The notes below the pieces were generated by a model. That model made no database searches, had not been told where the DNA came from, and saw only the letters and a program-made list of their open reading frames with translations. From Lachnospiraceae bacterium (GTDB lineage Bacteria; Bacillota; Clostridia; Lachnospirales; Lachnospiraceae): a DNA stretch of 62,805 nucleotides. The position numbers were made by a program, and so were the translations under genes. This document shows positions 8,373-16,993 of the stretch, piece after piece; the first letter of the stretch is position 1; each line of letters opens with the position of its first letter. The stretch spans positions 1-62,805 of the forward strand of contig JAFZOW010000098.1 of NCBI GenBank assembly GCA_017552715.1, given 5' to 3'.

Positions 8373-9506
8373 TCAGTCTCCGTTGTATTCCAGATTCTTC
8401 TGCCGCAGCACCGATGCCAGATACCAGGTCCCGTCCTTCTTAAGGAAGAGCCAGGTGGCATCCGAGCCTTCGTTCTTGGTCTTGTAGGCTGCGGAATTAA
8501 AGGAGACGATCAGGTCAAAGTAGATATGACAGCTGACGCAGTCTTCCGAATAAGTCACGTAGTCGTAGCTCTTCTTATTATCAAAGTTGAAGCTGCTGAT
8601 CTTTTCCGTGGGATAGAAGCCCGTCATAACGGACTGCACATCTGCCTTCAGCTGGGAATCCGGCAGCAGATATTTCATCACGTTGCCGCCCTTGCCGATG
8701 AAGTGCTTGCCGTAAGCTTCCATCAGGTCGGGTACCATGGCTTCCACCTCGGCGGCGGGATCCGCATAATACTGCAGTTCCCCGGACCAGCTGTTCTCTT
8801 CCCTGGTAAGGGGCAGCTCGGAACCGTCGGCATATCTTGCACTGATGGTGGGCTCGATGAGAAAGCCACCCACTTCATAGGTCACATAGTAAGGCCGGCT
8901 GTCAAGGTATTCCGCCACCACTTCCAGATCGCCGATCTGGCTGATCATGGCATTGCCGTCGGCATCCTTCTTTATATCCGACTCCGTAAGGGCACGGTCG
9001 TTCACCGTCACCACCGCATCCCCGGGTACGGTAACGGTATAAAGAGTATCGTTACTGTTGTATGCATCGGGATAGAACTTATCGTAGCCCCACATATTCA
9101 TGTCGTGGCTGTTCTTTCCCACCACCTTCAGGCTCACATCCATCACGGGTTCGCCGTCGGCCAGCAGCTGGTATTTCGGCACTTCCTTGGTGGCTTCCTT
9201 CGATTCACGCACCGTGATCTCTTTTCCTACCAGACGCTGCTTTAAGATGGCACGGTAATCCGCCACAGGCACGTTGGTCATCTCCGTTGCCAGGGTATCC
9301 TCCCGGATCAGGCTGTCCAGACCTTCATCCGTCATGGAAGCCAGCACCTCATCCATGCCGTACTTGGGCTGGGAAGCTTCGTAATCCGCAAGCCAGCTTT
9401 CAAACACTTTCCATACCACGATGCTCACCACCACGCCGATGATGATATAAAGGAGCATGATGATCAGGAAGACGGGTGCTTTCTTTTTCTTCGCGCGCTT
9501 ACTCAT
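8373..9506 (-). CDS. Membrane-anchored protein of unknown function
   Basis: A 377-residue protein with a Lys-rich start (SKRAKKKK), one transmembrane helix (about 10-35) and a large outside part. The last 130 residues look like an NTF2/SnoaL-type fold ending in SDATWLFLKKDGTWYLASV, but I cannot name a family. The start at 9506 was chosen because AAGGAGG lies 8 bases before it; a GTG at 9515 is too close to that site. It overlaps the glycosidase gene upstream by 8 bases, so the two are probably translated together and may act together at the cell surface. Confidence 0.75.
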   Translation of the reverse strand: MSKRAKKKKAPVFLIIMLLYIIIGVVVSIVVWKVFESWLADYEASQPKYGMDEVLASMTDEGLDSLIREDTLATEMTNVPVADYRAILKQRLVGKEITVRESKEATKEVPKYQLLADGEPVMDVSLKVVGKNSHDMNMWGYDKFYPDAYNSNDTLYTVTVPGDAVVTVNDRALTESDIKKDADGNAMISQIGDLEVVAEYLDSRPYYVTYEVGGFLIEPTISARYADGSELPLTREENSWSGELQYYADPAAEVEAMVPDLMEAYGKHFIGKGGNVMKYLLPDSQLKADVQSVMTGFYPTEKISSFNFDNKKSYDYVTYSEDCVSCHIYFDLIVSFNSAAYKTKNEGSDATWLFLKKDGTWYLASVLRQKNLEYNGD

Positions 9507-10995
9507 CTGCCGCACCTCCTTCCGTATTGCCTACCGGATCGATCAGAAAGGCTGTAGGACAGCGCCTGGGCCCGGTGGGTGAATAGGGATTGTTCACGAC
9601 CTTGCCCTCATAATACATCTGGGTGGAAGTACCGCCGTCCAGGCAGGCCGCATTCACCGCGCCGTATTCCTTCATGATGTCGATCATATCCTTGAAGGTG
9701 GCTCCCAGACTGGAGGCCTGACGCCCGTCTACCACACACATCAGGATGGCACCGTCGGCACGCTGGCCGATGGCCGTACGGGGGTTCTTTCCGCCGCCGT
9801 ACACATCCGTATCCGGCACTTCCAGAGGCTCGCCGTCGATGATCAGGAAAGGACCCGTCTCGTGCTTTACATGTACACAGTCGCGCACACCGTAATCGTT
9901 CACGGCCGCCTGCACGGAATAGCCCTTTAACAGGATCAGTTTATTCTCATTGGTCATGCACACCAGGTTCCACTTACCGCCGGCGTTATTCTCCCAAACC
10001 GCCTCGCCGCGGGTCACCACGCCGCCCACGGGCATGGCCGTGTAGGAATAGCTGCCCATGTCCACAAATTCTCCGCCGTTCACGCCGCCTACCGCGCCAT
10101 AACGCTCGCAGAACTGGGAGACCACCTGGCCGCCGCCCTCAAAGAACTGGGGAACCGTTCCCACATATACGCGGGAAGGATCCTGGATCGTAAGCATATA
10201 ACCGTGATAGGTGGTACCGAAAAGCTCCTCGAGCACGATCGGTTCCACATCTTCCTTCGGTGTTTCGTCGATGACGATCATCTCCTGATTGGAGGCCGTA
10301 CCCTCTTCCGCCTCGGGCATCATGTTCTTGGCCAGGATGGCTTCCACCTTTTCCTTATCCATGAAGAGTCCCGGCAGCCACTTTAAGGCGCTGGTCTCGT
10401 GGAAGGTGGAGACATACTGGGTGGAGATGGCCTCGGAGGGGCCGTTGAATATAAGCTTTAAGGCACCCACCAGGAAGAACACCAGAAGGCCGATGGTCAC
10501 CAGCAGCACCACCAGCACACGCCACACCACGCTCCAGATCCTGTGACCTACGGAGCGGCGGTTGGGATTTTCGCTTTTGGTAACAGACCTGCGCTTTTCT
10601 TCCCTTGCTTCCGCTGCAAAACGCCCGGAACGGGAATACTCTTCCTCGTATCTGTTCCTTCCCCGGCGGAGGTAGTAATCGTCATCATCCTCCAGATATT
10701 CGTCCCCCTCCTCGAGGAACTCAAAATCATCGTCTTCTTCCTCTTCTGGTTCATCATATTCGTATTCGATATAATTCCCGTCGGGATCGAAGTAGCCGTA
10801 TTCGAAGAAGTTGCCGTTCTCGTCGTAGTAGCTGTTTTCGACGTAATTTCCGTCATCGTCGTACCAGCCCTCGGGATGATAGTTGCCCTCCGGGTCGGTC
10901 CAGCCGCCGGGGATATAATCCCCGTTCTCGTCGTAATAGCCGTCTTCGATGTAGTTTCCGTCTCTGTCGTAATAGCCGTCGTAATTTCCCTGCAT
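9499..10995 (-). CDS. Membrane phosphodiester glycosidase (NAGPA domain) with N-terminal repeats
   Basis: A 498-residue protein in three parts. Residues 3-84 are near-perfect 12-residue repeats of the form GNYxxxGYYDxx, followed by a very acidic stretch to about 112. A single transmembrane helix (about 154-181) follows a basic patch, so the repeats should be inside the cell. Residues about 240-485 form a phosphodiester glycosidase domain (GVNGGEF, NPRTAIGQRADG, DGRQASSLGATF, ACLDGGTSTQMYY). This family includes the enzyme that uncovers mannose-6-phosphate by removing GlcNAc; here a cell-envelope phosphodiester is a likely but unproven substrate. It starts 5 bases after dnaB ends. Confidence 0.85.
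   Translation of the reverse strand: MQGNYDGYYDRDGNYIEDGYYDENGDYIPGGWTDPEGNYHPEGWYDDDGNYVENSYYDENGNFFEYGYFDPDGNYIEYEYDEPEEEEDDDFEFLEEGDEYLEDDDDYYLRRGRNRYEEEYSRSGRFAAEAREEKRRSVTKSENPNRRSVGHRIWSVVWRVLVVLLVTIGLLVFFLVGALKLIFNGPSEAISTQYVSTFHETSALKWLPGLFMDKEKVEAILAKNMMPEAEEGTASNQEMIVIDETPKEDVEPIVLEELFGTTYHGYMLTIQDPSRVYVGTVPQFFEGGGQVVSQFCERYGAVGGVNGGEFVDMGSYSYTAMPVGGVVTRGEAVWENNAGGKWNLVCMTNENKLILLKGYSVQAAVNDYGVRDCVHVKHETGPFLIIDGEPLEVPDTDVYGGGKNPRTAIGQRADGAILMCVVDGRQASSLGATFKDMIDIMKEYGAVNAACLDGGTSTQMYYEGKVVNNPYSPTGPRRCPTAFLIDPVGNTEGGAADE
10744..10989 (-). repeat. In-frame 36-base tandem repeat coding for GNYxxxGYYDxx
   Basis: Seven units (the first is two residues short) in exact 12-residue register encode the N-terminal tail of the phosphodiester glycosidase. 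The unit is built on G-N/D-Y/F at the start and Y/W-x-D at positions 9-10. Codons differ between units, so the repeat is old and kept at the protein level rather than a fresh duplication. Confidence 0.85.
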
Positions 10996-11000
10996 CTTGC

Positions 11001-12344
11001 CTACCTGTATTCCTTATTCTTGTATTGCGTAAACTGGGGGATCCATACCAGTTCCACCGTGCCTATGGGGCCGCTTCGGTTCTTGGATATGATGATCTCC
11101 GCTATGTTTTTCTTATCGGTATCGGGTTTATATACCTCATCCCTGTAGATAAAGAGCACGATATCCGCATCCTGCTCGATGGCACCGGATTCACGCAGAT
11201 CCGAGAGCATGGGACGGTGATCGGTACGGCTCTCCACGCTTCGTGAAAGCTGGGAAAGGGCAATGATGGGTATGCCCAGTTCCTTGGCCAGAAGCTTTAA
11301 GCCTCTGGAAATCTCGCTGATCTCCTGCTGGCGGGATTCTGCCCTGCGGCTGGTGGAATTCATCAGCTGCAGGTAGTCGATGACGATGAGCTCTACCTTC
11401 TGCTCCATCCGGTATTTCCGGGCGATGGAGCTGATCTCGCTCAAGTTGCTCACCCGGTCGCTCAAAAAGACCGGCGCGTGGGCAAGGATGCCGCCGCTCT
11501 CCGTCAGCAGCTCCCATTCCGTATCGGAAAGCTCACCGGTCTTGAATTTCTGGGAATCCACATTACTGTCCATGGAAAGAAGACGCTGCATCAGCTCGTC
11601 TTCACTCATTTCCAGGGAAAACATCAGGGCGGGTTTTCTCTGCCGCACCACGATATTATGAAGGATACTCAGCACCAGGGAGGTCTTGCCCATGGCCGGA
11701 CGGGCCGCGACAAGCACCAGATTCCCCGGACGGAAGCCCGTGGTCTTGTGATCCAGATCCGTAAAGCCCGTAGCCAGGCCGGTAACATCCCCGGTGGTGC
11801 GGGCTGCCAGATCGATCTGCTCCAGGGTGTGCATGACGATCTTCGGCGTGGGAGTCAGTTCCCCCACACTGCGCTTCTGCACCACGGAAAAGATCCTTTT
11901 TTCCGTTTCCTCCAGCAGCTCGTTCACTTCCTTGCTGCCGGCATAAACATCCTCGGAGATGGCCTCGGTGGCACGCAGAAGTTCGCGCAGCAGAGCCTTG
12001 TCTGCCACGATACCCGCATAGTATTTCACGTTGGCCGAGGTGGGCACGGAGGCCACCACATCCCGCAGGAATTCCTCGCTCACCACTTCGGGGGGAACAT
12101 CGCTGCTCTTCAGCTGTTCCTGAAGGGTAACCATATCCACCACGCTGCCACGGGCATTCAGGGCCAGCATGGCATCATAGATGGCACCGTAGGTCGCATT
12201 GTAGAATGCTTTTCCGTCGGGCAGGATATCCCGGATCGGACGTATCTGTTCGTTATCGATAAAAAGGCCGCCCAGCACGGAGGCCTCGGCCCGGGGGCTG
12301 TGAGGCTTTGTGCGTGTCAGGAGAGCTTCTGTGCCTTCGGGCAT
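11001..12344 (-). CDS. dnaB: Replicative DNA helicase DnaB
   Basis: A 447-residue hexameric helicase that unwinds DNA at the replication fork. The N-terminal domain (about 12-115) begins HSPRAEASVLGGLF. The RecA-like domain has Walker A ARPAMGKTS with K220, Walker B LIVIDYLQLM, and the late SRSVE and ADIVLFIYRDE regions. The length is normal for the family. It follows rplI by one base in the conserved gdpP-rplI-dnaB order known from Bacillus. Confidence 0.97.
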   Translation of the reverse strand: MPEGTEALLTRTKPHSPRAEASVLGGLFIDNEQIRPIRDILPDGKAFYNATYGAIYDAMLALNARGSVVDMVTLQEQLKSSDVPPEVVSEEFLRDVVASVPTSANVKYYAGIVADKALLRELLRATEAISEDVYAGSKEVNELLEETEKRIFSVVQKRSVGELTPTPKIVMHTLEQIDLAARTTGDVTGLATGFTDLDHKTTGFRPGNLVLVAARPAMGKTSLVLSILHNIVVRQRKPALMFSLEMSEDELMQRLLSMDSNVDSQKFKTGELSDTEWELLTESGGILAHAPVFLSDRVSNLSEISSIARKYRMEQKVELIVIDYLQLMNSTSRRAESRQQEISEISRGLKLLAKELGIPIIALSQLSRSVESRTDHRPMLSDLRESGAIEQDADIVLFIYRDEVYKPDTDKKNIAEIIISKNRSGPIGTVELVWIPQFTQYKNKEYR

Positions 12345-12345
12345 C

Positions 12346-12795
12346 TTACTTCTCCTCGCTCACCTCGATGGCCAGTTCACCCATTACCTGAGGATGCAGG
12401 CGTATCGATACCTTATGCTCGCCCAGGGTCTTGATGGGATCCTTTAAGACGATCTTCTTTTTATCAATGTTTAAGGAAAGCTGCTCCTCTGCCGCCGCGG
12501 ATATCTCCTTGGAGGTAATGGAGCCGAAGGTCTTTCCGCCCTCGCCGGAACGGATGCTGAGCTTCAGCTTCTTGCCGGAAAGCTCCTTTGCAAGGGCCTC
12601 GGCTTCCGCAAGCTGCTCCGCTGCGATCCTGGCATCGTTGGCCTGCTTTAACTTCAGGTTGTTCAGATTGGCCGGGGTGGCTTCCACTCCCTTCTTCTTG
12701 GCCAGGATAAAGTTACGTGCGTAGCCGTCGCTCACTTCTACCAGCTCGCCCTTCTTTCCCAGGGATTTCACATCCTCATTCAATATCACTTTCAT
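12346..12795 (-). CDS. rplI: 50S ribosomal protein L9
   Basis: A 149-residue ribosomal protein. It starts MKVILNEDVKSLGKKGE and has the family signature GYARNFILAKKKG, a long central helix and a C-terminal rRNA-binding domain (about 80-149). Its ATG overlaps the gdpP stop by one base (TGATG), so translation is probably coupled. Confidence 0.97.
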   Translation of the reverse strand: MKVILNEDVKSLGKKGELVEVSDGYARNFILAKKKGVEATPANLNNLKLKQANDARIAAEQLAEAEALAKELSGKKLKLSIRSGEGGKTFGSITSKEISAAAEEQLSLNIDKKKIVLKDPIKTLGEHKVSIRLHPQVMGELAIEVSEEK

Positions 12796-14840
12796 CAGAT
12801 CTCACCCTCCTGTATCATACTGTCCAGAGTATTCTTAATGATGATGATGGCCGCTTCCACCGTGGAATTCTTCAGCTGGGCACCGGAGCTGTTCATATGG
12901 CCGCCGCCCCCCAGTTTTTCCATGATGATCTGCACGTTCACCTCATCGATGGACCGGGCCGAAATGAAAACCTGGCCCTGGTATTCCGTCATCACAAAGC
13001 TGGCCTTTACGCCGTTGATGTTCAGCAGGTCGTTGGCTGCCTGGGCTGCCACCACCGTGGGGCTCTTCAGGCCTTCGCTGTCGCAGTAGCTGATGGCAAA
13101 ATCCCTGCGGTAGACTTCCGCCTTACGTATGGCTTCGGCCTTGGCCATATAATCCGCCGCGTCGTCACGGAAGATCTTACGCACTCTTGTCACATCCGCA
13201 CCGTTCCTGCGCAGGAAGGCCGCAGCCTCGAAAGTACGCACGCCGGTCTTGGTGGTAAAGCTCTGGGTATCCATGACTATGCCGGAATACAGGCAGTCCG
13301 CCACACCGCTCTTGATCTTCACGCCGCTGCCGATATACTGCAGGATCTCCGCCACCATCTCGCTGGCGGAAGAGGCGTTGGGTTCCACATAAGACAGGGT
13401 GGCATTCTCGATGGCTTCCTGCCCCTGCCGGTGATGATCCAGTACCACGATGCTCTTGCAGCGCCGCAGCAGTTCCGGGCATTCGGTGATGCCGGGACGG
13501 TTCACATCCACCACCACCACGGCACAGTTGCCTTCGGCCAGTTCCACGGCCTGTGCCGCATCCACGATGGAGCCGGCTTCGAAATCCGGCATGCTCTTGT
13601 ACAGATCCACCAGAGGCTGCAACGAAGGAGTTACATTCTCCAATACGATATAGCACTTCTTTTCCAGGCTCAGCGCCGCGGCCCTTATACCCACGGCCGC
13701 ACCGAAGCTGTCGGCATCACCGTTGCGGTGGCCCATCACAAAGATGGTATCCCTTCCGGAGATGATCTCTTCCAGAGCCTGGGCCTTTACACGGGCACGT
13801 ACCCTTGTGGTGGTTTCCTTCTGCTGGCTCTTGCCGCCGAAATAACTGACGCTGTCCTTATCCTTAACAACAGCCTGGTCGCCGCCCCGGCCCAGTGCCA
13901 GGTCCATGGCGTTACGGGCGAACTCGCAGTTCTGGGCGTAGCTTAAGCCTCCCAGACCAAGGCCTATGGAGAGGGTCACCGCGATCTCGTTGCCGATGTT
14001 GATGGCCTTAACGTCCTCCAGCAGCTTGAACTTTCCTTCCCTGGCGGTGTTCAGCGCGCTCTTGCGCAGGATCACCAGGTACTTGTCCTTCTCGGTATTC
14101 CGTACGATGCCGTCCAGGTCGTTGATATACTGCTTCACCTGACGGTCGATAAAGGCGCCCAGGAGACTGCGTCCCACATCTTCCACGCTCTCCAGCACCT
14201 CTTCGTAATTGTCGATGTAGATATAGCCCACTACCACGCTCTGGTTATCCAGTTCGGTAAGGGCCAGGTTTAAGGCCGTGCGGTCGAAGAGATATACGGC
14301 AAAAAGGAAACCGTCGTATTCCTGCACGTCCTTCATATCCGTAAGGGCTGCCATATCCCGCAGAGCGATGCGCTTGATGCGGGCCAGGTAATCGCAGTCC
14401 CCGTAATGGACATCCAGCTCCTTAGTCTCGTTCCCTTCCGGGAAGAGCTCCCGCTTGAACTCCGGCATGAAGCTGTGGATGTTCTTGCGGTTGAATTTAT
14501 CCTTATCCCCCAGACGCTCGAAAGCCGTGTTCATCCATACGATGCGGCCGCTCTCGTCCAGCAGGGTATGGGGCAGTTCCAGTTCCTTCAGCAGGCGCTT
14601 CTGTATCTGCCCGTACTCCGTGGCAAAGCTTACCAGCTCAGCATTCATGGCCGGTCTTGCAAAGAGTACCATACAGAGCATGGTGATCAGATAGACCAGC
14701 ACAAAGCCGCTGAGGATCAGACCCGAGCGCAGATCCATCAGGTAGATCCCGACGTTCACCAGCACAAGGATCAGGCCCAGCAAAAGCGGTGCCTGCACGT
14801 AAGCTCTCAGTTTTCCTTTCAGTTTCAGCTTTCCGGACAT
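12795..14840 (-). CDS. gdpP: Cyclic-di-AMP phosphodiesterase GdpP
   Basis: A 681-residue membrane enzyme that hydrolyses c-di-AMP. Two transmembrane helices (about 12-57) come first, then a PAS-like domain, a degenerate GGDEF domain (about 190-330; no GGDEF signature) and a DHH/DHHA1 phosphoesterase. Catalytic motifs are D375-A-D-S, and D468-H-H followed by RQG; near the end comes GGGGHMNSSGAQ. The order with rplI and dnaB supports the call. The start codon is only 8 bases after the -10 box of its promoter, and there is no ribosome binding site, so the message may be leaderless. Confidence 0.95.
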   Translation of the reverse strand: MSGKLKLKGKLRAYVQAPLLLGLILVLVNVGIYLMDLRSGLILSGFVLVYLITMLCMVLFARPAMNAELVSFATEYGQIQKRLLKELELPHTLLDESGRIVWMNTAFERLGDKDKFNRKNIHSFMPEFKRELFPEGNETKELDVHYGDCDYLARIKRIALRDMAALTDMKDVQEYDGFLFAVYLFDRTALNLALTELDNQSVVVGYIYIDNYEEVLESVEDVGRSLLGAFIDRQVKQYINDLDGIVRNTEKDKYLVILRKSALNTAREGKFKLLEDVKAINIGNEIAVTLSIGLGLGGLSYAQNCEFARNAMDLALGRGGDQAVVKDKDSVSYFGGKSQQKETTTRVRARVKAQALEEIISGRDTIFVMGHRNGDADSFGAAVGIRAAALSLEKKCYIVLENVTPSLQPLVDLYKSMPDFEAGSIVDAAQAVELAEGNCAVVVVDVNRPGITECPELLRRCKSIVVLDHHRQGQEAIENATLSYVEPNASSASEMVAEILQYIGSGVKIKSGVADCLYSGIVMDTQSFTTKTGVRTFEAAAFLRRNGADVTRVRKIFRDDAADYMAKAEAIRKAEVYRRDFAISYCDSEGLKSPTVVAAQAANDLLNINGVKASFVMTEYQGQVFISARSIDEVNVQIIMEKLGGGGHMNSSGAQLKNSTVEAAIIIIKNTLDSMIQEGEI

Positions 14841-14848
14841 ACCGAGTT

Positions 14849-14878
14849 ATTATAACACTTAGACGGGGGGTATTGCAA
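14849..14878 (-). promoter_or_regulatory. Promoter of gdpP, very close to the start codon
   Basis: TTGCAA, 18 bases, TATAAT. The -10 box ends 8 bases before the ATG at 14840, so transcription should start at or within a base or two of the start codon. Confidence 0.75.
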
Positions 14879-14900
14879 GTATTGCTAAGTTATAGATGTG

Positions 14901-15434
14901 TTAGACTTCCTGATACAGGTCGCGGCCCGTGATATCTATGACCACGATGGCGGGAAAATCCTTTACTTCGATGCGGCGGATGGCTTCCGTTCCAAGATCA
15001 TCGTAAGCAATGACTTCCGAAGCGGTGATGGCTTTGGACAGCAGCGCTCCCGCACCGCCGATGGCGGCCAGGTAGACGGCTCCGTTCTTCTTCATGGACT
15101 CGTGCACCGCATCGCTGCGGCGGCCCTTGCCGATCATGACCTTCAGGCCCAGATCCAAAAGCTGCGGGGTGTACTTATCCATACGGCCGGCGGTGGTGGG
15201 ACCGGCACTCCCGATGACCCTGCCTTCCCGGGCGGGGGAGGGTCCCATGTAGTAGATGGTCTGGCCCTTTATATCGAAAGGAAGGGCTTCCCCGCGGGCC
15301 AGGGTCTCGATCATACGCTTATGCGCCGCATCACGGGCAACATAGACCGTACCGGTGAGATAGACGGAATCCCCCGCCTTAAGAAGACGAAGATCCTCAT
15401 CGTTTATGGGACTTGTAAGATGATATTCGTTCAT
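14901..15434 (-). CDS. fumB: Class I fumarate hydratase, beta subunit
   Basis: A 177-residue subunit matching the C-terminal domain of iron-sulfur fumarases. It contains GPTTAGRMDKYTP and GKGRRSDAVHESMKKNGAVYL, both typical of this subunit. It overlaps the alpha-subunit gene by 4 bases (ATGA). Together they interconvert fumarate and malate. A tartrate dehydratase pair would look similar; fumarase is the more likely use here given a citrate synthase in the window. Confidence 0.92.
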   Translation of the reverse strand: MNEYHLTSPINDEDLRLLKAGDSVYLTGTVYVARDAAHKRMIETLARGEALPFDIKGQTIYYMGPSPAREGRVIGSAGPTTAGRMDKYTPQLLDLGLKVMIGKGRRSDAVHESMKKNGAVYLAAIGGAGALLSKAITASEVIAYDDLGTEAIRRIEVKDFPAIVVIDITGRDLYQEV

Positions 15435-16273
15435 AATACCCGGCTTGCGTGACGGTTAACGTGGCAGCAGATGTTCACGGCTACGGGCAGACCCGCGATG
15501 TGGGTAGGCAGGGTTAAGATGTTCAGCGCAAAGGCTGTGGTGCTGCCCCCCAGGCCGGCGGGGCCCAGGCCGATCTCATTTACTTCCTTCAGCAGTTCTT
15601 CTTCCAAAGCTGCGATATGGGGCAGTTCCGAACGGGAACCCGCCTCCCGCAGCAGGGCCTTTTTGGCCAGTAATGCACATTTTTCAAAGGTTCCGCCTAT
15701 GCCGACTCCCACCACCATGGGCGGGCAGGCATTGGGACCCGCTTCCCGTACGGCCTTAAGCACCGCTTCCTTAACACCCTCCACACCGTCGGCGGGCTTG
15801 AGCATGAACACGCGGCTCATGTTCTCGCTGCCGAAGCCCTTGGGCGCCACGGTAAGTTTGATCTTATCCCCGGGAACGATGGAATAGTGGATCATGGCAG
15901 GGGTATTGTCGCCGGTGTTCACGCGCTCCAGCGGATCCCCCACAACAGATTTGCGCAGGCAGCCATCCACGTAGCCCCTGCGCACTCCCTCATTAACGGC
16001 GTCTTCGATCCAGCCGCCGTCGATATGCACTTCCTGCCCCACTTCCGCAAAGACCACGGCCATGCCGGTGTCCTGGCAGATGGGTATATCTTCTTCCCCT
16101 GCGATACGCAGGTTTTCCTGTAACTGCCCCAGTACCTTACGCCCCAGAGGGCTGCTTTCCTGCTCTGCTGCCTTATCCAGCGCGGAACACATATCCGGAG
16201 CCAGTCCGTAATTCGCCTCGATGCACAGCTCGGCTATGGCCTTGCTGATATCCTCTGCAGCGATCTGCCTCAT
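15431..16273 (-). CDS. fumA: Class I fumarate hydratase, alpha subunit
   Basis: A 280-residue subunit that holds the [4Fe-4S] cluster. Likely ligands are C66 (ICQDTGM), C183 (NACPPMVVG) and C269 or C270 (NICCHVNRH), all in family-typical context. GIGGTFEKCALLAKKAL is also typical. It overlaps the upstream unknown gene and the downstream beta subunit by 4 bases each, so the three genes are one tight operon. Confidence 0.93.
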   Translation of the reverse strand: MRQIAAEDISKAIAELCIEANYGLAPDMCSALDKAAEQESSPLGRKVLGQLQENLRIAGEEDIPICQDTGMAVVFAEVGQEVHIDGGWIEDAVNEGVRRGYVDGCLRKSVVGDPLERVNTGDNTPAMIHYSIVPGDKIKLTVAPKGFGSENMSRVFMLKPADGVEGVKEAVLKAVREAGPNACPPMVVGVGIGGTFEKCALLAKKALLREAGSRSELPHIAALEEELLKEVNEIGLGPAGLGGSTTAFALNILTLPTHIAGLPVAVNICCHVNRHASRVL

Positions 16274-16881
16274 GCCGGCAGATCCCTCTCAAATACGATC
16301 ACCGTCTGCTTCTGGGTAGAAGAGAAGCCGGCCATCATCAGACGTCCGTGGTTGCCAACCTCACGCTCCGTAATGGACTTCACGCGGAAGCCCTGGGCGG
16401 CATAACGGTTGAGCAGGGTCTGGAAGGATACGAATTCCATCAGCGAACCGCCGCTCTTTTCGTTGTCCATGCGGATCTCGTCCACAACCTCCACGGCATA
16501 TTCCACACGGCCGCTGCGGTTAGTTGCGAGCTTTTTGGAGATCTCGGAAAGCTTGTCCAGCAAAGCCGCATTCGCCAGGCGGTTCAGCTCTTCCGGAGTG
16601 GCTTCCTCCAGCAGATCCTCCTCCATGCGGCGTACCCGGCGTACACGCACCGTATCAAAAGCCGCACTGCTGTCTGTGATATGCTTTTTTGCCATGTCCA
16701 TATTCTGTATGGAACGGGCATAGCCTTTATCATCCAGGTATTCCGCAGCCACGCGCTGGATGTTCTCCTCATTCTTCTCCAGGCCCGTGTCCAGAAGCTC
16801 CTCGATCTCGTTTACCTTGACCGTAGTATAGCATTCACTCCTGCGGATCGCATCGCTTAAGATCTGATCAATATCTACCAT
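16270..16881 (-). CDS. Unknown protein coupled to fumarase
   Basis: A 203-residue soluble protein with no signal peptide. It is mostly helical and charged, with a cluster of Arg (VRVRRVRRMEEDLLEE), and ends in a small alpha/beta region with FVSFQTLLNRYAAQGFRVKSI, a shape that recalls DUF4177 but is not enough for a call. The start at 16881 follows a GGAAAGGGA site; an upstream ATG at 16926 would lie inside a terminator hairpin. It overlaps fumA by 4 bases, which suggests a linked role, but I cannot say which. Confidence 0.7.
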   Translation of the reverse strand: MVDIDQILSDAIRRSECYTTVKVNEIEELLDTGLEKNEENIQRVAAEYLDDKGYARSIQNMDMAKKHITDSSAAFDTVRVRRVRRMEEDLLEEATPEELNRLANAALLDKLSEISKKLATNRSGRVEYAVEVVDEIRMDNEKSGGSLMEFVSFQTLLNRYAAQGFRVKSITEREVGNHGRLMMAGFSSTQKQTVIVFERDLPA

Positions 16882-16910
16882 AATCCCTTTCCTTCCCTGT
16901 AGTGTTGCGG

Positions 16911-16952
16911 AAATAAAAAGCCCCACATGCTATGGTATCACATGGGGGGCTC
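16911..16952 (-). terminator. Terminator after the DUF4349 gene
   Basis: On the minus strand AGCCCCCCATG pairs with CATGTGGGGCT (one mismatch) and is followed by TTTTTATTT. It lies 40 bases past the DUF4349 stop and 30 bases before the next start codon. Confidence 0.8.
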
Positions 16953-16993
16953 ATTTTCAAGGACGGATTTATTTATGCCCCGATCTCACTTCC

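Noticed and set aside
7308-9245. A 645-codon open frame on the plus strand
   Set aside because: It lies opposite two convincing genes (DUF3810 and the membrane-anchored protein), has His/Ile/Pro-rich composition, no ribosome binding site that fits and no family pattern. Codon bias on the other strand leaves it open.
16882-16926. Longer start (MGLFISATLQ...) for the gene upstream of fumA
   Set aside because: The added codons lie in the hairpin of a terminator, and the site GGAAAGGGA fits the later ATG.
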